64,000 nt of DNA from Muribaculaceae bacterium Isolate-036 (Harlan) (GTDB lineage: Bacteria; Bacteroidota; Bacteroidia; Bacteroidales; Muribaculaceae), in the NCBI GenBank assembly GCA_003833075.1, contig RIAY01000003.1, forward strand, positions 124,001 to 188,000, written 5' to 3'. Shown piece after piece: positions 25,235 through 34,500 of this stretch. Both the position numbers and the translations under genes were made by a program. Below the pieces are notes generated by a model that saw only the letters and a program-made list of their open reading frames with translations, searched no databases and had not been told where the DNA came from. The first letter of the stretch is position 1; every line of letters begins with the position of its first letter.

Positions 25235-26797
25235 ATGAACGATAAAATATTTAGAAAGTTGCGGAATTTTTGTTTCCGCGCATTTCTCGCAGGCGTGGCG
25301 GCATCCCTTTCATTTGGCGTTGCCGGTTGTCACGGGAAGCATGAACATGAACACGAGGGGGAGGAATCCCACCAGGGTCACTCACACAATGAAACTCTCC
25401 AGCTCACTGCATATAATTCTGAATTTGAGCTTTTTGCCGAGGCTCAGCCGTTTGTGGCTGGGCAGGAAAGCGAGATACTTGCCCATTTCACGAAGCTGAG
25501 CGATTTCAAACCTCTTGAAAAAGGGAAAGTCAGCATGAAACTTACAATCGGAGGAAAAAGCGTAAGTGTTGTCTGCGACAAACCTGCGCATCCCGGTATT
25601 TATGAATTTAAGGTAAGACCAGAGAAGAGAGGAGAAGGCAACCTCTCGTTCGAGATTGAGGGAGCCGGCGGTAAAAGTGTTGTGACAGTTCCTGGAATCA
25701 CAGTCTACGATGATGAGCACGAGGCGCACCACGAGGCAGCCGAAGCCGCCGCTAAAAGCAGCAACGGCATAGTCTTCCCGAAAGAGCAGAGCTGGAATGT
25801 GGAGTTTTCCACAGAGAAGGTAGCAAGCGAGCCTTTCGGGGAAGTTATCCGCACTATGGCAAGAGTAGAGCCGTCGCAAGGAGACGAGCGAGTGCTTGTG
25901 GCAAAATCCGCAGGAACCGTTCGTTTCGCTGCTGCCGACCTGACAGCGGGGAAAGCGGTGGGAAGCGGTCAGGCTCTTTTCACAATTGACAGCGAAGGAT
26001 TGGCTGACAACAACATGTCGGTGCGCTATCAGGAGGCAAAAAGCGCCTATGAGACTGCAAAAAGCGAGTATGAACGTAAAGAAGAGCTTGCCCGTGAGAA
26101 GCTTGTGACAGAGAGTGATTTCCGGAAAGCGAAAAACGAATACGAGACAGCTGCCGCCAATTATGGTAACCTGAAACGAAATTTTGCGTCAGGGCGTCAT
26201 AGCGAGGGAAGTCCGATGTCTGGATTTATCAAGAAAGTATATGTGAGAAACGGTGAATATGTAGAGGCAGGTTCTCCGGTGATGGAAGTGGCGCAGAACA
26301 GACGGCTCTACATTACCGCAGAATTGCAGCCAAGCAAGTATCATGCACTACGCGATATAGTGTCGACAAACTTCAAGACCGCCTCCGGTTCCGAAGTATA
26401 TTCCGTTGCAGACCTTAACGGATCGCTTGTAAGCTACGGCAGGAGCGTTGATGAGGAGAATCCGCTTGTGCCTGTCGTATTCCAGATAGACAATACTGTA
26501 GACCTTTTGCCCGGCTCCTTCGTCGAGATGTATATTACGGCAGGCAGAGGAGAGAGGTCATTGACTGTGCCGAACAGCTCTCTTGTCGAAGAGATGGGGA
26601 ATTATTTTGTTTTTGTCCAGCTTACACCGGAGTTCTTCGAGAAGCGGGAAGTCAAGCCCGGCAAAAGCAACGGCTTGCGCACAGAGATTCTTTCGGGATT
26701 GAAAGAGAATGAGCGTATTGTAGGTAAGGGAGCGGTTCTTGTGAAACTCGCGCAGGCATCCGGCAAGCTCGATGCCCATGCCGGTCATGTGCATTAA
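25235..26797 (+). CDS. RND efflux periplasmic adaptor (CzcB/CusB-like lipoprotein)
   Basis: A 520-residue membrane-fusion lipoprotein with lipobox Cys32 (GVAGC). A strongly His/Glu-rich stretch follows directly (about 33-51), a typical metal-binding tail. Residues about 55-160 form an extra N-terminal beta domain. The adaptor core has a helical hairpin (about 265-315, SAYETAKSEYERKEELAREK), a lipoyl half-motif (SPMSGFIKKVYVRNGEYVEAGSPV) and a beta-barrel and membrane-proximal domain (LLPGSFVEMYI, VPNSSLVEEMGNYFVFV). It links the inner-membrane pump coded next to the outer-membrane channel. The pump gene starts 13 bp downstream. Confidence 0.92.
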   Translation: MNDKIFRKLRNFCFRAFLAGVAASLSFGVAGCHGKHEHEHEGEESHQGHSHNETLQLTAYNSEFELFAEAQPFVAGQESEILAHFTKLSDFKPLEKGKVSMKLTIGGKSVSVVCDKPAHPGIYEFKVRPEKRGEGNLSFEIEGAGGKSVVTVPGITVYDDEHEAHHEAAEAAAKSSNGIVFPKEQSWNVEFSTEKVASEPFGEVIRTMARVEPSQGDERVLVAKSAGTVRFAAADLTAGKAVGSGQALFTIDSEGLADNNMSVRYQEAKSAYETAKSEYERKEELAREKLVTESDFRKAKNEYETAAANYGNLKRNFASGRHSEGSPMSGFIKKVYVRNGEYVEAGSPVMEVAQNRRLYITAELQPSKYHALRDIVSTNFKTASGSEVYSVADLNGSLVSYGRSVDEENPLVPVVFQIDNTVDLLPGSFVEMYITAGRGERSLTVPNSSLVEEMGNYFVFVQLTPEFFEKREVKPGKSNGLRTEILSGLKENERIVGKGAVLVKLAQASGKLDAHAGHVH

Positions 26798-26806
26798 GAA
26801 GGAGGA
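26798..26806 (+). promoter_or_regulatory. Shine-Dalgarno site deciding the pump start
   Basis: GAAGGAGGAAGC just before the ATG at 26811 is an unusually strong ribosome site for this genome. It supports 26811 over an upstream in-frame ATG at 26772 that lies inside the adaptor gene. Confidence 0.6.
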
Positions 26807-26810
26807 AGCT

Positions 26811-29800
26811 ATGAATTTTATAAACAGGCTTATAGATTTCTCATTGCGCAACAGACTGGTTATTCTGTTGGCGGCATTGCTTGTGATTGCCGGAGGTGTA
26901 TACACCACGAAAAAGATGGATGTTGATGTGTTTCCCGACCTCACGGCTCCGACAGTTGTAATAATGACAGATGCCAAAGGTATGGCATCGGAGGAGGTGG
27001 AGCGTCTTGTGACATTCCCGATAGAGACTGCCGTCAACGGCGCCACGGATGTGCGCCGAGTGCGTTCCGCCTCTCTGCAGGGCAATTCCTTCGTATGGGT
27101 GGAATTTGACTGGGGCACCGATATATTCAAGGCGCGTCAGATAGTTTCGGAAAAGATGGTGGCTCTCGGAGAGTCGCTGCCCGAAGGAATCACGCCTACG
27201 CTTGCACCTCAGTCAAGTGTGATGGGAGAGATTCTGTTCATCGGACTGCAGTCTGACAGCACCTCGATGATGGAGTTGCGCACGCTTGCCGACTGGGTAA
27301 TCAAACCAGCCATCCTTGCTACGGGAGGTGTCTCGCAGGTTACCAATATCGGAGGAGAACTGAAGCAATACCAGATCCTTGCCGATCCTCAGAAGATGGA
27401 TTTTTACGGGGTGACGATGGAGGAACTTGAAGAAGTGGGCAAATCTTTCAGTGTCAATTCTGTGGGAGGCGTGATCCGAGATTATGGTAACGAGTATGCC
27501 TTGAGAGGAATGGGGCGCACTACTGATCTTGAAGCCCTTGGAAGCACTCTTGTTAAAACCCGTAACGGCAAGCCGGTGGTTCTTTCAGATGTTGCCGAAG
27601 TTAAGACCGGAGCCGCTGTCAGGATGGGTAATGCATCGCAAAACGGCAAGCCGGCGGTCATTCTGTCCGTGTCCAAGCAACCCAATATCAATACTCTTGA
27701 AGTTACGGAGCAGATTGAGGAGAATCTTGAGGCAATCAAGAAGTCACTTCCGTCAGACGTGAGGATGGATACCAAAATATTCCGTCAGGCTGATTTTATA
27801 GAGGCTTCAGTGAATAATGTGGGTCGTTCGCTTATCGAGGGCGCAATTTTCGCGGTGCTTATCCTTTTTGTCTTTCTCGCGAGTGTGAGAACAACCCTTA
27901 TATCGGTTATAGCGATACCATTGTCATTGCTTGGAAGCTGTATAATCCTTTATTTGATGGGGATGAACATCAACACCATGACACTGGGAGGAATGTGCAT
28001 AGCCATCGGCTCGCTTGTCGACGACGCGATAATAGATGTGGAGAATGTCTATAAGCGGCTTAGGATGAATCATGCCCTGCCTAAGGAGGATCGTCTTCCT
28101 GTGATGAAAGTTGTCTACGAGGCGTCGAAAGAAATCAGGTCGTCTATATTGAATGCAACATTCATTATCATGGTTGCCTTCATCCCGCTGTTCTTCCTTA
28201 CAGGAATGGAGGGCAGGATGCTCAAGCCGCTTGGAATCGCATATATCGTGGCGCTGTTCATGTCTTTGATAGTGGCAATGACCGTGACTCCGTTGCTTTG
28301 CCGCATGATGCTTTCCGGAGACAGGTATCTTTCGAAAAACGAGAAAGAGAGCTGGATGTCAAGAAAGCTGTCGTCAGTTTATTTTAAATCTCTCGGTTGG
28401 GTGTTGGCTCATGGCAAGCCTGTAGCTATAGGTACAGTCATTGTTTTTGTTGTAACTATCGGTCTTTTTATGACCATGGGAAGTAGCTTCTTGCCTGATT
28501 TCAACGAGGGTTCAGCTACCATTTCGGCTGTTGCAAAACCGGGAGTGTCGCTTGAAGTAAATGATAAACTCGGGAAGATGATGGAGGAAGTGTTGCTTGA
28601 GGTGCCCGAAGTTACCGCCACTGCGCGCCGTACGGGGCGTGGTGAACTTGACGAGCATTCCCAAGCCACAAACGGAGCGGAGATTGATGTGCAGTTTAAT
28701 CTGAAAGACCGCAGTCGTGATGAGGTTTTTGACGATATGCGGAGCCGCCTTGCCAAGATTCCCGGAATCGCCGCTACCATCGGTCAGCCGTTAGGGCACC
28801 GTATTGACCATATGCTTACGGGAACGCGTGCGAGTATAGCTATTAAGATCTTCGGCACGGATCTGAGCCGGATGTATATGATCGGCAATAACATCAAGGG
28901 ATATATAGACGAGATTCCCGGAGCAGTTGATGTCAGTGTTGAGCAGCAAGTGGAGACGCCACAGTTGCAGATCCGTGCGAATCGTGATGCTTTGGCGAAA
29001 TATGGAATCACGATGGATGAGTTTCATAAGTTCGTGGAGCGGGCTTTTTCGGGAGATAAGATAGGAGACATGTATGAAGGGCAGCGCAAATTTGATATAG
29101 TGCTTCGCCTTGACAAGAATTATACTGAAGATATAGAGGGTGTCAAGAAGGCATTGATAGATACCGGCAACGGCAGGAAGGTGCCATTGGAGGAGGTCGC
29201 GGATATTGTTTCAGCCGGAGGCCCAAATTCAATCTCCCGCGAGAACGTGCAACGAAAGTTGGTCGTTTCCGCTAATGTCTCGGGGCGGGATGTCGTGAGT
29301 GTTGTGGAAGACATACGCAAGGCTGTGGATGCTAAAATCAAGTTGCCCGAAGGATACAGGATTGAATACGGAGGACAGTTTGAGAGCGCGAAGAATGCGT
29401 CACGCACGCTCTTTTTCACTACCGTGCTTGCTTTGATGGTGATCTTCCTGTTGCTTTATAGCGAATTTAAGAATATTTCTCTTGCGGCAATAGTGTTGCT
29501 TAACCTGCCTTTTGCGCTTGTAGGAGGTGTTTTGGCTGTCTATTTTACATCGGGAGTGGTGAGCATTCCGGTGATAATAGGATTCATTACCCTCTTCGGT
29601 ATAGCAACGCGTAACGGTATATTGTTGATTTCCAAATATCAAAGACTGATAAAGGAAGGAAAGACAATTAATGAAACCGTTTTGCATGGTTCTATCGACA
29701 GGTTGAACCCTATCCTTATGACTGCATTGACATCGGCTCTTGCCCTGATTCCGTTGGTATTCAACGGAGATAAATCGGGCAATGAAATCCAGAGCCCCAT

Positions 29801-29921
29801 GGCTGTGGTTGTGCTTGGTGGATTGCTTACATCTACTTTGCTCAATATCTATGTGATGCCTATTGTTTATAAATGGTTTGTGGAAAGAAAAACAGTGAAA
29901 AATGAGAATAAGAATCAATAA
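26811..29921 (+). CDS. CusA/CzcA-type heavy-metal RND efflux pump
   Basis: A 1036-residue inner-membrane proton-driven pump with 12 predicted membrane segments and two large periplasmic loops. It starts MNFINRLIDFSLRNR. DVDVFPDLTAPTV and GVSQVTNIGGELKQYQI are family hallmarks, and the TM4 segment GSLVDDAIIDVENVYKR carries the charged residues of the proton relay (Asp-Asp ... Asp-x-Glu-Asn). The length fits the HME branch. The TM4 pattern differs from the classic CzcA DGAxxxVEN, so I do not assign a metal. The His-rich partners suggest divalent cations. It is between adaptor and channel genes in one operon. Confidence 0.93.
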   Translation: MNFINRLIDFSLRNRLVILLAALLVIAGGVYTTKKMDVDVFPDLTAPTVVIMTDAKGMASEEVERLVTFPIETAVNGATDVRRVRSASLQGNSFVWVEFDWGTDIFKARQIVSEKMVALGESLPEGITPTLAPQSSVMGEILFIGLQSDSTSMMELRTLADWVIKPAILATGGVSQVTNIGGELKQYQILADPQKMDFYGVTMEELEEVGKSFSVNSVGGVIRDYGNEYALRGMGRTTDLEALGSTLVKTRNGKPVVLSDVAEVKTGAAVRMGNASQNGKPAVILSVSKQPNINTLEVTEQIEENLEAIKKSLPSDVRMDTKIFRQADFIEASVNNVGRSLIEGAIFAVLILFVFLASVRTTLISVIAIPLSLLGSCIILYLMGMNINTMTLGGMCIAIGSLVDDAIIDVENVYKRLRMNHALPKEDRLPVMKVVYEASKEIRSSILNATFIIMVAFIPLFFLTGMEGRMLKPLGIAYIVALFMSLIVAMTVTPLLCRMMLSGDRYLSKNEKESWMSRKLSSVYFKSLGWVLAHGKPVAIGTVIVFVVTIGLFMTMGSSFLPDFNEGSATISAVAKPGVSLEVNDKLGKMMEEVLLEVPEVTATARRTGRGELDEHSQATNGAEIDVQFNLKDRSRDEVFDDMRSRLAKIPGIAATIGQPLGHRIDHMLTGTRASIAIKIFGTDLSRMYMIGNNIKGYIDEIPGAVDVSVEQQVETPQLQIRANRDALAKYGITMDEFHKFVERAFSGDKIGDMYEGQRKFDIVLRLDKNYTEDIEGVKKALIDTGNGRKVPLEEVADIVSAGGPNSISRENVQRKLVVSANVSGRDVVSVVEDIRKAVDAKIKLPEGYRIEYGGQFESAKNASRTLFFTTVLALMVIFLLLYSEFKNISLAAIVLLNLPFALVGGVLAVYFTSGVVSIPVIIGFITLFGIATRNGILLISKYQRLIKEGKTINETVLHGSIDRLNPILMTALTSALALIPLVFNGDKSGNEIQSPMAVVVLGGLLTSTLLNIYVMPIVYKWFVERKTVKNENKNQ

Positions 29922-29937
29922 TATAAAAGATAACGCA

Positions 29938-31128
29938 ATGATCAGGAGAACTGTATCCTGTCTTGCAATGTGTCTGTCGGCAGTCATGCCGCTTTTTGCC
30001 GGGAATACCGACGGGCAGTTCCGTAAAATTCTTGATGAAATCGAACGCAACAGCACTACGCTTGCGGTTTATGGAAAGAGCACCGAGGCTCAGAAGATCG
30101 GCAACCGCACAGGTCTTGCTCCGGAAAACCCTGAGATAGAACTCGGTTATCTTCCCGGAATACACGGCGGCGCACGTAAAGATATCGGAATAAGTCAGAG
30201 TTTTGATTTTCCGACATTGTATTCCCGTAAGGGTAAGCTTGCGGATGCACAGAATGTCTCTGCCGATCTCCAGTTGCGTTCGCGCCGCATGGATCTTCTT
30301 CTTGAAGCGGAGAGGTGCTGCATAGAGCTGGTTTTTAACAACGCGTTGGCGGCGTTGTATTCCCGTCAGCTCGATAATGCAAAAGCGGTTGCGGATGCTT
30401 ACGAGCGCAAGTTCAGGCATGGTGATGCTACCAGAATCGAGTGCAATAAGGCTGCGTTGAATCTTACAAATATGGAGAATGAACTCAAAAAAGTGAATCT
30501 TGAGCGCAGACAACTGTTGTCGCGTCTGACAATACTTAACGGCGGAGTCCCCGTGGAAATGGCTGATACTTCTTATAACCCCGTGAGGCAGCTTCCGTCC
30601 GATTTCCGCGCCTGGGTTCTTGATGCTGAAACTGCGAACCCGGCATTCGCATATCTCAGACAGGAGATTGAAGTGGCAAAAAAGGGAGTAGGAGTGTCCA
30701 AAGCAATGGGACTGCCTAAATTTTCAGTTGGTTATGCCGGAGAATTCACTCCGGATGAGGGTTGGCAAGGTGTAAAACTGGGAGTCAGCATCCCTCTCTG
30801 GGAAAACAGAAACAGAGTAAAACATGCGCGCGCGGAAGTGGCTGCCGCTGAGCAGGCTATGGATGACGCCCGTCTGCAATATTCCGCACGTCTTGAATTC
30901 CTTTTTGAGCAGTGCCGCGAACTGGCGGGTAATATTTCGCGTTACGAATCCGTTTTTGAAAAAAACAGCAACGATGAGCTTCTTTACAGGGCTTTTACCG
31001 GCGGAGAGCTTTCTCTGCTTGATTATCTGCTTGAACTTGAATACTATTTCAATTCATATGAGAAGCTCATGCAGACGCAACGTGATCTGCGTCTGGCTCT
31101 GGCTGAATTATATGCATACGAACTTTAA
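29938..31128 (+). CDS. TolC/CzcC-like outer-membrane efflux channel
   Basis: A 396-residue protein with a signal peptide (MIRRTVSCLAMCLSAVMPLFA). I chose 29938 because the upstream in-frame ATG at 29902 lies within the pump gene. The mature part is the two-repeat helical OEP fold. It includes AQKIGNRTGLAPENPEIELGY, SQSFDFPTLYSRKGKLADAQ, the conserved GVSIPLWENRNRVKHARAE, and the closing LLDYLLELEYYFNSYEKLMQ. It begins 16 bp after the pump stop and forms the outer-membrane end of the tripartite system. Confidence 0.9.
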   Translation: MIRRTVSCLAMCLSAVMPLFAGNTDGQFRKILDEIERNSTTLAVYGKSTEAQKIGNRTGLAPENPEIELGYLPGIHGGARKDIGISQSFDFPTLYSRKGKLADAQNVSADLQLRSRRMDLLLEAERCCIELVFNNALAALYSRQLDNAKAVADAYERKFRHGDATRIECNKAALNLTNMENELKKVNLERRQLLSRLTILNGGVPVEMADTSYNPVRQLPSDFRAWVLDAETANPAFAYLRQEIEVAKKGVGVSKAMGLPKFSVGYAGEFTPDEGWQGVKLGVSIPLWENRNRVKHARAEVAAAEQAMDDARLQYSARLEFLFEQCRELAGNISRYESVFEKNSNDELLYRAFTGGELSLLDYLLELEYYFNSYEKLMQTQRDLRLALAELYAYEL

Positions 31129-31139
31129 ATGACTTTCTC

Positions 31140-32741
31140 ATGAAACTCAAAAATCTATTCGCCCTATGTGTGTTGGCGGCATCGACATTGCCTTTGGCGG
31201 CGCAAGGCGAGAACGAGGCATGCACAAGTATAATGGTCGGCAGAAAGGCTTCTGCCGACGGGTCAGTGATGACAAGCCATACCTGCGACTCATGGTATCG
31301 CACATGGATGCGTTATTCGCCGTCTGCCGATTTTCCCCGCGATACCGTTACGAGCATATACGGCGGCAGAATGCATACCGAATATCCCGGCAGCATGGAC
31401 GGAGTCACCGAAAGGGGAAAGATTCCCCAGGCGAAACACATCTACCGCTTTCTTGACACCGCTTATCCCTGTCTCAATGAGAGGCAGCTGGCAATAGGAG
31501 AGACTACATACTCCGGTCGCGACACACTCTGCAACCCGGAGGGTATGTTCATGATTGAGGAGCTCCAGAGAATTGCGCTTGAGCGATGTTCGACAGCCCG
31601 CGAAGCCATAAAACTTATGGGAGAACTCATAAAGAAATATGGTTATGGCGATTCGGGAGAATGTCTTACAATTGCTGATCCGAAGGAGGTCTGGATTTTT
31701 GAGGTTCAGGGAGAGGGTCCAAAAAAGAAAGGAGGAGTTTGGGCGGCAGTGCGTATCCCCGATGATCATATTGCTGTGTCGGCGAATGTAAGCCGCATCG
31801 GTAATATAGATTTAGCGGATACCGAAAACTATATGGCTTCTGACAATGTGAAGGATGTTGCTAAAAAGTTAGGTCTCTGGGATGGAAAGGGGGAATTCTC
31901 TTTCTGGAAAGCATACAGTGGGGGCAATTATCTGAAGGAACCAAAGAACTATAGCGTCAGGGAACTTTTCATAATGCAGCAGCTTGCTCCGAATGCCGGT
32001 CTTTCCGGTGACATGCCGGAACTTCCGCTCAGCGTGAAGCCGGAGAAAAAGGTGTCGGTTGAGGATGTGGCGCGTTTGCTCGGTTCTTATTATGAAGGAA
32101 CGGATATGAATCTCAGCGGACGGCTTAAAGTCAAGAACCCCCGAAAGAAAGAGGACGCAGATGCTCAAGAGCCGGACTCGATTGTGAGCGACCGTGCCAA
32201 TCCGTGGATGCGTCCTGATGAAATCGCCGTTTACGAGGCGATGGGTGACAGCGCGATGCACAATATCCGCACGGTGAGTGTCTCCTGGTGTGCGTATTCC
32301 ACAATCATCCAGTGTCGCGACTGGTTGCCTGATGGAGTGGGAGGTGTGGCTTGGATCTGTCTTGATAATCCGGGACAGTCTCCCCGTTTCCCGGTTTTCG
32401 CAGGCGGAACGGACCTGCCTGAGATGTTGAAGATATGTGGACAGCACCGTCCGCGTCAGGATGCCGCATTGCAGCATTTCCGCGAACCCAACCGGATGGC
32501 GACAGTGAGATGGGGTGTGGCGCGAAAAAGTATGGAACCTGCGCGTGATTATTTCCTGATGAAAGGCAGACGCGAGATGCCGATGGTCGAGAATCTTTAT
32601 AAAGAGCTTCTTGCGCAAGGAAAAGATGCAGAGGCGGCGGAATTACTGACATCATATACACGTGATTTTTTTGGAGCGACGGTTCTCAGGTGGGATGAAC
32701 TCAACCGCCGCTATTGGAAAGACAACTGGAAAGGATTCTGA
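31140..32741 (+). CDS. C69 family dipeptidase
   Basis: A 533-residue exported N-terminal-nucleophile hydrolase. The signal peptide (about 1-21, LPLAAQG) is followed by a short propeptide and the catalytic Cys28 in NEACTSIMVGRKASADGS, which becomes N-terminal on maturation. RTVSVSWCAYSTIIQCRDWLP and GVAWICLDNPGQSPRFPVFAG are typical of the PepD/C69 family. It probably hydrolyses dipeptides in the periplasm. It lies 11 bp after the efflux channel gene, but its function does not suggest one pathway. The methyltransferase gene starts 2 bp after its stop. Confidence 0.9.
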   Translation: MKLKNLFALCVLAASTLPLAAQGENEACTSIMVGRKASADGSVMTSHTCDSWYRTWMRYSPSADFPRDTVTSIYGGRMHTEYPGSMDGVTERGKIPQAKHIYRFLDTAYPCLNERQLAIGETTYSGRDTLCNPEGMFMIEELQRIALERCSTAREAIKLMGELIKKYGYGDSGECLTIADPKEVWIFEVQGEGPKKKGGVWAAVRIPDDHIAVSANVSRIGNIDLADTENYMASDNVKDVAKKLGLWDGKGEFSFWKAYSGGNYLKEPKNYSVRELFIMQQLAPNAGLSGDMPELPLSVKPEKKVSVEDVARLLGSYYEGTDMNLSGRLKVKNPRKKEDADAQEPDSIVSDRANPWMRPDEIAVYEAMGDSAMHNIRTVSVSWCAYSTIIQCRDWLPDGVGGVAWICLDNPGQSPRFPVFAGGTDLPEMLKICGQHRPRQDAALQHFREPNRMATVRWGVARKSMEPARDYFLMKGRREMPMVENLYKELLAQGKDAEAAELLTSYTRDFFGATVLRWDELNRRYWKDNWKGF

Positions 32742-32743
32742 GT

Positions 32744-33538
32744 ATGCCTGTAATTGAAATATCAACGCTGGATCATCCGGGTGTCGAGGTATTCAGCTCT
32801 CTTACCGAAGCGCAGTTGCGCAATGGTATCGAACCCGACAAGGGTTTGTTTATAGCAGAGAGTCCTAAGGTAATCAGAGTGGCACTGGATGCCGGCTATG
32901 AGCCGTTATCTCTGTTGTGCGAACCCAGGCATATAATTGGCGATGCATCAGACATTATCGGACGTTGCGGAGACATACCTGTATACACCGGAGACCGCGA
33001 GCTGCTTGCCCGGCTTACCGGCTATAAACTGACGCGTGGCGTTCTTTGCGCCATGCGTCGTCCGGTTCTGAGAAGCGTCGGTGAGATATGTCGTGGAGCA
33101 AGAAGGATCGTGGTAATTGACGGAGTTGTGGATACCACCAATATAGGAGCTATTTTCCGCTCGGCGGCTGCACTTGGCATAGACGGCGCTCTGCTGACGC
33201 GTAGTTCCTGCGATCCCTTGAACAGGAGGGCAGTCCGTGTCTCCATGGGTTCGGTATTTCTTCTGCCCTGGACGTGGCTGGATGCTCCTCTCTGGAGTTT
33301 ACATGAATTTGGTTTCCGGATAGCCGCTATGGCTTTGACAGACAAATCGATATCCTTGGATAATCCTGATTTGGCGGCAGAGCCGAGGTTGGCGGTTGTG
33401 ATGGGCACCGAAGGAGACGGTCTTTCCCGTGAAGTGATAGAGGGCGCGGATTATGTGGTTCGTATTCCGATGGCACGGGGTGTTGATTCCCTGAATGTGG
33501 CAGCCGCATCCGCAGTCGCTTTCTGGCAGCTCCGGTGA
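32744..33538 (+). CDS. SpoU/TrmH family RNA 2'-O-methyltransferase
   Basis: A 264-residue SPOUT enzyme starting at MPVIEISTLDHPG (32744); a longer frame from 32714 would run inside the dipeptidase gene. The N-terminal part (about 1-100) is a substrate-binding L30e-like domain. The trefoil-knot domain shows motif 1 VVDTTNIGAIFRSAAALG, motif 2 VVMGTEGDGLS and motif 3 VRIPMARGVDSLNVAAASAVAFW. It should methylate a ribose in rRNA or tRNA with SAM, and the target cannot be told from sequence. The 3' neighbour is a decayed region. Confidence 0.92.
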   Translation: MPVIEISTLDHPGVEVFSSLTEAQLRNGIEPDKGLFIAESPKVIRVALDAGYEPLSLLCEPRHIIGDASDIIGRCGDIPVYTGDRELLARLTGYKLTRGVLCAMRRPVLRSVGEICRGARRIVVIDGVVDTTNIGAIFRSAAALGIDGALLTRSSCDPLNRRAVRVSMGSVFLLPWTWLDAPLWSLHEFGFRIAAMALTDKSISLDNPDLAAEPRLAVVMGTEGDGLSREVIEGADYVVRIPMARGVDSLNVAAASAVAFWQLR

Positions 33539-33878
33539 CGTATTCGCGTACCGCATCTTCTCGCGACTTCCACCGTTGGCGCACCAACGAAATGCTTATC
33601 GCCACTTATAAGATGGCTGAAAAGCGTAAGGACAGCAAGATCTCGTTCAGCCTTTCATGGCTACCGATGATCCGCGTGTCCTCGGCATCGAGCCTATTCC
33701 CAACATAGCCGAGAAGATCTCTGCCATGATTGAGAAATACCGAAAGGAAACTATCGACATTGAAGATGTCGAATTTGATGAAGTTGATTTGGAGTTCGAT
33801 GCGCTATTCCCCGACAATGAGGTCGAATGCACCAAAGCAGATAAAAGCGGAAACGAATATTACGATAAAATATCGTAG
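33535..33878 (+). pseudogene. Frameshifted gene remnant, possibly phage-derived
   Basis: Two adjoining frames read as one broken protein. Frame one from 33535 gives TYSRTASSRDFHRWRTNEML and then IATYKMAEKRKDSKIS. A one-base shift near 33645 moves to the frame QPFMATDDPRVLGIEPIPNI, then an acidic helical stretch, ending at 33878. The N-terminal part has no start of its own and abuts the methyltransferase stop codon. I do not recognise the family with confidence. The neighbouring terminase-like fragment suggests a phage source. Confidence 0.5.
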
Positions 33879-33995
33879 AGGCTTCGACTTTATGATTTTG
33901 TATTTGTCGCAAACCAACAGCAGAAGCTCCGCTACAACTGCAATTATTATGTAGACATACCAATGTTTAAGCATTGCCTTTTGATTTTGAAGTTT

Positions 33996-34185
33996 TCTTA
34001 TTAGATGCGAATTTACGCAAAAAATTACAGCTGGCAAAGAAGAAAGTTTACTTTAACGAGCCCCAACGCCTCACGCAGCTTATCGGCGCTAACACTGCCG
34101 TTATAGGTACAGCCGTCCGCAATAGCGTATTGACGAATATCGGGTTATTTAAGGGTCGCCCTCGGGGCGACTCTTTTTTCAAATT
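33996..34185 (+). pseudogene. Terminase-large-subunit-like N-terminal fragment
   Basis: The frame reads KKLQLAKKKVYFNEPQRLTQ and then LIGANTAVIGTAVRNSVLTN before losing meaning. The YFNEPQ...GANTAVI order resembles the adenine-binding/Q-motif stretch just before Walker A in phage terminase ATPases, but Walker A itself is replaced by unrelated sequence. The call rests on motif memory and is tentative. Confidence 0.3.
34155..34179 (+). terminator. Rho-independent terminator in the remnant region
   Basis: A 7-bp GC stem GTCGCCC/GGGCGAC with loop TCG (34155-34171), then TCTTTTTT. Confidence 0.75.
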
Positions 34186-34199
34186 GCAGATATATGAAA

Positions 34200-34223
34200 A
34201 AAGAGCGGTGTGTACCGCTCTTT
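34200..34223. terminator. Second hairpin, AAAGAGCGGT stem
   Basis: A 10-bp perfect stem (34200-34209, 34214-34223) with loop GTGT, with an A-run before and short T-run at the end. It could act in both directions. Beyond it, 34224-34384 shows nothing I can name. Confidence 0.5.
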
Positions 34224-34384
34224 CCAATCGACTACTGTCGGTTTCTAAAATCGTTGCTTTCGCACTCGAAGTATTTCGTTAAAGAGGAAACTACCCTTTG
34301 TGAATGCAAAGCTAATGATAAAACTCCATTCCACAAAATATTAACACTTTTTCCGCACTATGGTTTGCCCTAACTCCATGCGTA

Positions 34385-34442
34385 CCATACCCAAAAGTGT
34401 ATGTTTTCACTCCGAGCTTCATTTGTCTACTTTTGGGTATGG
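34385..34442. promoter_or_regulatory. 14-bp inverted repeat upstream of the esterase gene
   Basis: CCATACCCAAAAGT (34385-34398) is repeated in exact inverse at 34429-34442 with a 30-nt spacer. It lies 21 bp upstream of a TAATTTTG -7 box (34463-34470). It could be an operator or the ends of a small lost element. Confidence 0.45.
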
Positions 34443-34462
34443 CAAGGAATTCTTAATGGCTG

Positions 34463-34470
34463 TAATTTTG
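34463..34470 (+). promoter_or_regulatory. -7 box of the esterase gene
   Basis: TAATTTTG matches TAnnTTTG and lies 30 bp before the ATG at 34501. The nearest TTTG upstream is 27 bp away, longer than usual, so only the -7 element is supported. Confidence 0.5.
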
Positions 34471-34500
34471 CACCAGAAACAACATAAATCAATCTGTAAA

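Noticed and set aside
26772..26810. Upstream start for the RND pump
   Set aside because: It would lie inside the adaptor gene, whereas a strong GGAGGA site directly precedes the ATG at 26811.
31869..32618. 249-codon frame opposite the C69 dipeptidase
   Set aside because: It is an antisense shadow with no recognisable motif.
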